A stretch of DNA of 6,648 nt from Nitrospiraceae bacterium UBA6898. Its GTDB lineage: Bacteria; Nitrospirota; Thermodesulfovibrionia; Thermodesulfovibrionales; UBA6898. Shown piece after piece: positions 1 to 4,375 of the stretch (its first letter is position 1; every line of letters starts with the position of its first letter). Made by a program: the position numbers and the translations under genes. Under the pieces are notes generated by a model. It made no database searches and was not told where the DNA came from. It saw only the letters and a program-made list of their open reading frames with translations. The DNA lies in contig DKBO01000133.1 in the NCBI GenBank assembly GCA_002448975.1, forward strand, positions 1 to 6,648, given 5' to 3'.

Positions 1-2475
1 GCCTCTTCGCCGGAGCAATGCCTGCTTTCCTTCAATGCGCTGAACGGCGGTTCACTCTTTCTCATTTCAGCGGCGGTCATCGCCTTTCAGATCGGGCTGA
101 TGCGGTCTCTCTCGATCACGAAGTATCATCACTTCTCCTACCTCGTCATCAGTATCGCCCTCCTTGGTTTTGGGGCCAGCGGAACGTTCCTGACCTTTGC
201 CGGAAATACGATACGAAGACATTTTTCCTTCTGGTCCTGTCTCTTCATTTTCCTTTTTTTCGCCTCGGTGCCGTCATCATATCTGATTGCAGAGACGATA
301 CCCCTGGATATCCAGTACCTCCTGTATAGCGGAAGGCAAGTCTTCCTGCTCGCCCTTTATGTATTCCTTCTCTTCATTCCTTTTTTCTTTTCCGGAACTA
401 TCATCGGCCTCAGCCTTATGGAGTTCGCAGAGGACGTTCCCTTCGTATACGGCCTGAACCTCTTTGGCAGCGGGGCAGGCGGCGTCTGCTCAATCATAGC
501 CCTTTCGTATATTCAGCCTTTTGACATCCCGCAGGCTGTTGCCGCAGCGGTCCTTTTGGCGCTCCTGTTGTGGATTGCTTCCTTCAGGGGATACCGCAGG
601 GGAAGGATCTTTTTTCTCGCGGTCCTTCTCATTGTGGCAAGTTTAGGTCTCTTGTTACTCTTCTTCTCACGCGGGACCGATGCAACGATCGACCAGCACA
701 AAACCATTGCGCACCTTGAACGTCTCGCACGTCAGTCAGACGCAGAAAGATTGTTAAAAAGAAACGGCCCCAGGGGAAGGATCGATGTGTACGCGTCTGA
801 CCAGCTCCACCAGACGCTTTTTGCAGGCCTCCAGGCGGATGTTCTCCCGCCGAAACAGCTTGCCCTCCTTGTCGACGGGGAGCTTGCAGGAACAATCTTC
901 CGGATAACGGATGTCAGCGAGGCTGGCATCCTGGATTTCACACCCCAGTCCCTTGCCTATCGTCTGATCAAGAGGCCGAAGGTTCTCCTTCTGGGAGAAG
1001 TGGGCGGAGTAAATGTCTGGCTTGCGAAGCGGTTCGGAGCATCAAAGATTGTTGTGGTACAGGGAAACAGACAACTAAATGACCTTCTGAGGAGCGAACT
1101 CTCCGGGGTGAGCGGTGGTGTCTTTACCATGCCGGACACAGAGGTCGTGACGGAGGAACCCCATGTCTATGTGGGGAGAACACGTGATAAGTTCGATATC
1201 GTCCATATCGTTACTGCCGAGGGGTTTGCTGCGACAGGAGGGCTCCAGTCTCTGCACGAGGATTACCTGCTCACGAAGGAGGCTATCGCAAAGTGCATAG
1301 GCATACTTTCCCATCGTGGAATGATAACGCTTACACGCGGGATCCAGTCACCGCCAAGAGACAGCCTCAAGGCATTCGGCCTCTTTGCCTCAGCCCTCGA
1401 AGAGGCAGGGATAAGAGATCCGAAACAGCACCTGCTTCTGGCCCGCAACTATCTGGCGGTCAATACCATGCTTGCAAAGCAGTCTCTTGACCGAGCTGTC
1501 ATCAACGTCTTCCGCGGCTTGTCAGAAAGCCTTTCCATGGATGCAGAATATTTTCCGGGAATTCGGAGCGAGGGGATCGACCAGATCAACAGGATGGAAG
1601 GTCCGGATCATGCAAACTATTCCTTTCTGCACTATGGTATTGTGCAGATCCTCTCGACAGACCGGGAGAAGTTTTTCGAGGAATGGATTTACCGTATCTC
1701 GCCTCCCACGGACAACAGTCCCTATTTCTTCGATTTCTTCCGCTGGCGGTCTCTCGGGAACTTCATCGAGACCTACCGCAATCACTGGCTCCAGCGGCTC
1801 GAGTTTGGCTACGTGGTTCTGGTGATCACGTTCATGTCAGCTGCCATGCTCGCCCTTCTCCTTATCGTCGTTCCGCTTTTCTGGTTGCAGACCGACAAAG
1901 GTAAGGTGCCGGCGAGATTTTCTACAGGTCTCTATTTCCTCTGTCTCGGCTTCGGGTTTATGTTCCTTGAAATGGTCTCGATCCAGAAGATGACCCGGCA
2001 CATGGGAGACCCGGTCTCAGCAGCCTCGGCTGCGATCACCGCGATACTTGTTTTCTCCGGTATCGGCAGCCTCTGGCAGAAGAAGTTGCGCCTCTCGCCG
2101 CTCAAGAGAATATCCTTTGCCGCTGCGGGCGTCATCGTCCTCGCGATCTTATCGGCTGTCCTGCTCGACCGGTTTCTTGAAGCTTTTTCAGATTATGGCA
2201 TCATGGTTCGCTTTGCCGCTGCTTCGTTTTCCCTATCGCCCCTTGCATTCTTTATGGGTTGGATGTTTCCGTCCGGATTGATGATCCTTGAAAGGGGTCA
2301 TCAGGTTTTGATCCCGTGGGCCTGGGGTATCAACGGGTTCACCTCAGTGATGGCAGCGCCGCTCTCTGTGATGCTCGCCATGGCACAGGGTTTTACGAGT
2401 GTCATAGCTGCGGCCGTGCTCTGCTATGGGGTTGCGGTGTTTGCCGCGATGCGAATGGAGCGGGTACTGAAATGA
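1..2475 (+). CDS. Polytopic membrane protein with spermidine-synthase-like (PABS/Rossmann) domain, 5' partial
   Basis: The reading frame is open from base 1 to the TGA at 2473-2475, and the only in-frame start codon near the left edge (ATG at 100) falls inside the first membrane helix, so the true start lies upstream. About seven hydrophobic segments fill nt 46-670. A soluble Rossmann-like domain follows (about nt 700-1780), with a glycine-rich loop VLLLGEVGGV (982-1011), and then about six or seven more helices (1800-2460). The segments GGLQSLHEDYLLTKEAI and ISPPTDNSPYFFDFFRW (1696-1746) are typical of the large membrane-bound spermidine/spermine-synthase-like proteins common in Desulfobacterota and related groups. 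The family resembles aminopropyltransferases, but most members have no proven substrate. Here the acidic residue expected at the end of beta strand 2 is replaced by Gln (CAG at 1060), and the region corresponding to the catalytic Asp loop reads FDIVHIVTAEGF (1192-1227), so polyamine synthesis is doubtful. The protein acts in the inner membrane. Family assignment is confident; function is not. Confidence 0.88.
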   Translation, partial: ASSPEQCLLSFNALNGGSLFLISAAVIAFQIGLMRSLSITKYHHFSYLVISIALLGFGASGTFLTFAGNTIRRHFSFWSCLFIFLFFASVPSSYLIAETIPLDIQYLLYSGRQVFLLALYVFLLFIPFFFSGTIIGLSLMEFAEDVPFVYGLNLFGSGAGGVCSIIALSYIQPFDIPQAVAAAVLLALLLWIASFRGYRRGRIFFLAVLLIVASLGLLLLFFSRGTDATIDQHKTIAHLERLARQSDAERLLKRNGPRGRIDVYASDQLHQTLFAGLQADVLPPKQLALLVDGELAGTIFRITDVSEAGILDFTPQSLAYRLIKRPKVLLLGEVGGVNVWLAKRFGASKIVVVQGNRQLNDLLRSELSGVSGGVFTMPDTEVVTEEPHVYVGRTRDKFDIVHIVTAEGFAATGGLQSLHEDYLLTKEAIAKCIGILSHRGMITLTRGIQSPPRDSLKAFGLFASALEEAGIRDPKQHLLLARNYLAVNTMLAKQSLDRAVINVFRGLSESLSMDAEYFPGIRSEGIDQINRMEGPDHANYSFLHYGIVQILSTDREKFFEEWIYRISPPTDNSPYFFDFFRWRSLGNFIETYRNHWLQRLEFGYVVLVITFMSAAMLALLLIVVPLFWLQTDKGKVPARFSTGLYFLCLGFGFMFLEMVSIQKMTRHMGDPVSAASAAITAILVFSGIGSLWQKKLRLSPLKRISFAAAGVIVLAILSAVLLDRFLEAFSDYGIMVRFAAASFSLSPLAFFMGWMFPSGLMILERGHQVLIPWAWGINGFTSVMAAPLSVMLAMAQGFTSVIAAAVLCYGVAVFAAMRMERVLK

Positions 2476-2531
2476 TAAAAATGGAATACTAGGAAGAAAG
2501 GTGTCGCTAAAAACCGATGTGCAACGATGCT

Positions 2532-2861
2532 TCAGAACCTCTTCAAGGTGAGATAGGCAATTGCCAAATAGAAGGTGAACCCGGTCAGCAGAGACGGGAA
2601 AATGCCGATGCGGGGTGTCATGATCAGGACAGTGAAGATAAAGAGAAGCCATGGCACGAGCATGATAAGCAGACCTTTGGCATAGGGTACGACCGCCGCT
2701 TCCCCGGCTTCGCGATAGATCATGAGAAACGTGATGACTGTCATGACCGGCAGATTCGCGACAAATGCAGCGAATAACGTACGGCTGTGGCTTGCGTAAT
2801 AGGTGACTACGCTGACAACTGTTCCGCCGATCAGAAAATAGAAGAGATATTTCAGTCCCAC
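2532..2861 (-). CDS. Small four-helix inner-membrane protein, DUF3147/GlpM-like
   Basis: This is a 109-residue, very hydrophobic protein read from a GTG at 2861-2859 to the stop whose complement is at 2532-2534. Four membrane helices can be placed at about residues 4-21, 29-49, 62-82 and 86-106. The opening KYLFYFLIGGTVVSVVTYYA and the segment AAFVANLPVMTVITFLMIY resemble the DUF3147 family, which includes E. coli GlpM; length matches. The molecular role of the family is unknown to me. The GTG is chosen because family members begin with a short Met-x-Lys-Tyr-like start directly before the first helix, and because the nearest upstream ATG is out of frame. No Shine-Dalgarno sequence precedes the GTG. 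The gene converges on the membrane protein to its left and diverges from the zincin gene to its right. Confidence 0.8.
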   Translation of the reverse strand: MGLKYLFYFLIGGTVVSVVTYYASHSRTLFAAFVANLPVMTVITFLMIYREAGEAAVVPYAKGLLIMLVPWLLFIFTVLIMTPRIGIFPSLLTGFTFYLAIAYLTLKRF

Positions 2862-2868
2862 GGATAGT

Positions 2869-2874
2869 ATTGTA
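2869..2874 (-). promoter_or_regulatory. Candidate -10 box (TACAAT) for the DUF3147 gene
   Basis: On the minus strand TACAAT ends seven bases before the G of the GTG start, which would place transcription initiation at or next to the start codon. No purine-rich ribosome site lies between them, so the transcript may be leaderless. No convincing -35 hexamer is seen at 16-18 bases upstream, so this is a suggestion only. Confidence 0.3.
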
Positions 2875-2911
2875 CCGCAACGGCATGATTATGGTGCCGC
2901 TTCGTCAGGGG

Positions 2912-2925
2912 TATAGTCTTATAGT
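2912..2925 (+). promoter_or_regulatory. Tandem TATAGT candidate -10 boxes upstream of the zincin gene
   Basis: Two copies of TATAGT (2912-2917 and 2920-2925) lie in the 84 bp divergent gap, 20-34 bases before the ATG at 2946. The first has TTATGG (2889-2894) at 17-base spacing, a poor match to a -35 element. A GAGG ribosome-binding sequence follows at 2930-2933, with a rather long 12-base spacing to the ATG. Confidence 0.3.
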
Positions 2926-2945
2926 TCCTGAGGTAAAATAGCTGT

Positions 2946-3326
2946 ATGCCCTACCGGACCGGAAGAGAATATTTCATCTTTCTTGCTGAACAGGTGCTCA
3001 GAGAGCTTCCTGCCGAGTTTTCTGACTATCTGACGAATATCACCATCCATGTCGAGGATTATCCTACGACTGACGATGTCAGGAGCACCGGAGCATCGCG
3101 GGAATGCCTGCTGGGATACTTCAGGGGTGTTGAATATCCGGAAAAAGGAGGGTTTTTTGATATCCCCTACCACCTTCCGAACAAGATCGTACTTTTTCAG
3201 AAGAATATCGAAAGGATATGTGTCTCTGAGAACGAACTCATTGAAGAGATCCGGGCGACCCTTTTCCATGAGGTTGGCCACTACTTCGGGATCGCGGAAG
3301 AAGACCTGCGGCGGTTCGGCTATTGA
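2946..3326 (+). CDS. Minimal zincin-like metallopeptidase (PF06262-type)
   Basis: This 126-residue soluble protein carries the zinc-protease motif HEVGHYFG at residues 108-115, followed by acidic residues E118, E119 and D120. H108 and H112 are the expected zinc ligands, E109 the general base, and E118 sits at the position where a third ligand would fall. The N-terminal part, with ELPAEFSDYLTNITIHVED (residues 20-38), and the IVLFQKNI strand before the motif fit the small 'possible zinc metallopeptidase' family (PF06262, formerly DUF1025), whose members are about 110-140 residues long and have no well-established substrate. There is no signal peptide, so it is cytoplasmic. The ATG is preceded by GAGG. 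Its TGA (3324-3326) overlaps the TTG start of the next gene by four bases, pointing to translational coupling. Confidence 0.85.
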   Translation: MPYRTGREYFIFLAEQVLRELPAEFSDYLTNITIHVEDYPTTDDVRSTGASRECLLGYFRGVEYPEKGGFFDIPYHLPNKIVLFQKNIERICVSENELIEEIRATLFHEVGHYFGIAEEDLRRFGY

Positions 3327-3595
3327 ATATATGCTGCCGAAAGGGATGCGGAGCCTGCTGTATTGCTCCCTCCATTTCAGCGCCGATCCCCGGCATGCCC
3401 TATGGAAAACCTGCGGGTGTCCGGTGCGTTCACCTGGATGAACGGAACCTCTGTGTCCTCTATGACCATCCCGGACGCCCGGGATTTTGCCGTTCCTATA
3501 GGCCGTCAGAAGATCTTTGCGGTACATCACGGGAATTTGCCCTCGCCCGACTGGCCATACTTGAAGAACGGACCCGACCGGAGGTCGCGGGGTAA
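3323..3595 (+). CDS. YkgJ/UPF0153-type cysteine-cluster protein, YeiW-like
   Basis: This is a 90-residue protein with a dense N-terminal cysteine motif CCRKGCGACC (residues 4-13) and further cysteines at 35, 44, 56 and 66. The stretch GCGACCIAPSISAPIPGMP and the spacing of the later cysteines match my memory of E. coli YeiW (UPF0153), a member of the CxxCxxCC group suspected to bind zinc or an iron-sulfur cluster; no activity is established. It is probably cytoplasmic. The TTG start at 3323 is the only reasonable one: it lies three codons before the first cysteine of the conserved motif and overlaps the zincin stop as TTGA, so translation is probably reinitiated from the upstream gene. No strong Shine-Dalgarno sequence precedes it. 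The stop is TAA at 3593-3595. Confidence 0.87.
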   Translation: MNICCRKGCGACCIAPSISAPIPGMPYGKPAGVRCVHLDERNLCVLYDHPGRPGFCRSYRPSEDLCGTSREFALARLAILEERTRPEVAG

Positions 3596-3611
3596 CGGTT
3601 ATAGCAACTCT

Positions 3612-3627
3612 CCGGCATATCTGCCGG
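3612..3627 (+). terminator. GC-rich hairpin 17 bases after the cysteine-cluster gene, possible weak terminator
   Basis: CCGGCA (3612-3617) and TGCCGG (3622-3627) form a perfect six-pair stem with a TATC loop, extendable by one T-G wobble. It sits just past the TAA at 3595, where a terminator is expected. The downstream sequence has only GGTTTAC and no T tract, so intrinsic termination would be inefficient; it could instead stabilise the mRNA 3' end. Confidence 0.35.
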
Positions 3628-3667
3628 GCTGTCGGTTTACTGCATCGCTTACATCACGGATTATGGT

Positions 3668-3692
3668 ACAGTTCTGGAGCTGCTGTAACTGT
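3668..3692. repeat. Inverted repeat ACAGTT-13-AACTGT in the gap before the coiled-coil protein gene
   Basis: Six-base arms at 3668-3673 and 3687-3692 are exact reverse complements, separated by 13 bases, so their centres are 19 bases apart. They lie 51-75 bases upstream of the ATG at 3743, where an operator could sit. A weak promoter-like pair, TTTACT (3636-3641) and GATTAT (3659-3664) with a 17-base spacer, lies just upstream. Six-base arms occur by chance often enough that this is only suggestive. Confidence 0.25.
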
Positions 3693-3742
3693 CTTGCTGC
3701 GATGAGAAAGATCAATAAAAGCGTCACAGGAACGGAGATGCC

Positions 3743-4330
3743 ATGAACAATCACCTTAATGAAATCCTGAAAGAGATCAAGGCGCTCGAGAAGAGCGTTC
3801 AGGAGGAGATCAGGCGCAAGGAAAAGGAGTTCCAGTACAAGATACGGAAAAGAAAGGTCGTCTTTGAGGAAGAGGTCCTTCGCATGCAGGCAACCTTTGC
3901 CCGCGGGTTGGTGAAATATATCCTTGCGGCGAGACCGCTGAATATTCTCTCTGCTCCCGTGATCTATCTTATGATCATTCCGGCGTTTCTTATGGACGGG
4001 TGCATGACTCTGTATCAAGCTCTCTGCTTTCCGATCTATGGGATACCAAAAGTGAGGCGGAAGGATCATATCGTACTGGACCGGCATTACCTTAAATATC
4101 TCAACGTCATTGAGCGGTTCAACTGTGACTACTGCAGTTATTTCAACGGACTTGCATCCTATATCAGTGAGATCGGGGCGCGCACCGAGCAGTACTGGTG
4201 CCCGATCAAGCATGCATCGGGCAAGGCGCGTCCTCACGGTCGGTATCATCAATTTGTCGATTACGGAGATGCAGAAGCGTACCGGAAAGGGCTCTCCGAG
4301 CTTCGGAAGAAATTTGAGGATGCGGAATGA
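3743..4330 (+). CDS. Conserved protein of unknown function: coiled coil, membrane hairpin, C-terminal Cys/His motif
   Basis: This 195-residue protein starts at an ATG with GGAG (3734-3737) five bases upstream. Residues 1-52 are highly charged with Leu/Ile/Val spacing, suggesting an amphipathic coiled coil. Residues 64-102 are hydrophobic and contain prolines and C87 and C95, suggesting a one- or two-pass membrane region. The C-terminal part holds FNCDYCSYFNG (C128, C131) and EQYWCPIKHA (C153, H157). I recall very similar C-terminal sequence in unannotated proteobacterial proteins but know no characterised member. The two cysteines of the CxxC plus C153 and H157 could bind a metal, or the CxxC could be redox active; both are inference. 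The gene is followed after 45 bases by hrpB on the same strand and in the same frame. It is clearly coding: a clean frame, a good ribosome site and a motif-rich C-terminus. Confidence 0.82.
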   Translation: MNNHLNEILKEIKALEKSVQEEIRRKEKEFQYKIRKRKVVFEEEVLRMQATFARGLVKYILAARPLNILSAPVIYLMIIPAFLMDGCMTLYQALCFPIYGIPKVRRKDHIVLDRHYLKYLNVIERFNCDYCSYFNGLASYISEIGARTEQYWCPIKHASGKARPHGRYHQFVDYGDAEAYRKGLSELRKKFEDAE

Positions 4331-4363
4331 TTGGTTGGCTGTGTCAGTCTTGTCTGTCTTCTC

Positions 4364-4368
4364 AGGGA
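4364..4368 (+). promoter_or_regulatory. Ribosome-binding site (AGGGA) selecting the TTG start of hrpB
   Basis: AGGGA lies seven bases before the TTG at 4376. It supports that codon over the other in-frame candidate, the TTG at 4331, which directly abuts the upstream stop codon and would add a cysteine-rich extension not typical of HrpB. Confidence 0.55.
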
Positions 4369-4375
4369 TGATCTG

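Noticed and set aside
100..102. ATG at 100 as the true start of the spermidine-synthase-like protein
   Set aside because: It lies at the end of a hydrophobic helix whose upstream part (LFLISAAVIAFQIGL) is in frame and typical of the family, so the gene continues beyond the left edge.
18..329. Plus-strand frame at the left edge with an ATG start
   Set aside because: It overlaps the membrane protein frame, which is open across the whole edge and encodes typical N-terminal helices.
1..2475. Calling the first gene speE
   Set aside because: It is far larger than SpeE, has many membrane helices and lacks the usual catalytic residues.
2513..2531. Repeated CGATG in the convergent gap as a terminator stem
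   Set aside because: The two copies are direct, not inverted, repeats, so they form no hairpin; the A/T run at about 2509-2513 therefore has no stem beside it.
2344..2886. Minus-strand open frame of 180 codons spanning the DUF3147 gene and the end of the membrane protein gene
   Set aside because: It overlaps the DUF3147 frame on the same strand and an opposing CDS; its His/Arg/Ser-rich product has no family look, whereas the overlapping frame encodes a convincing membrane protein.
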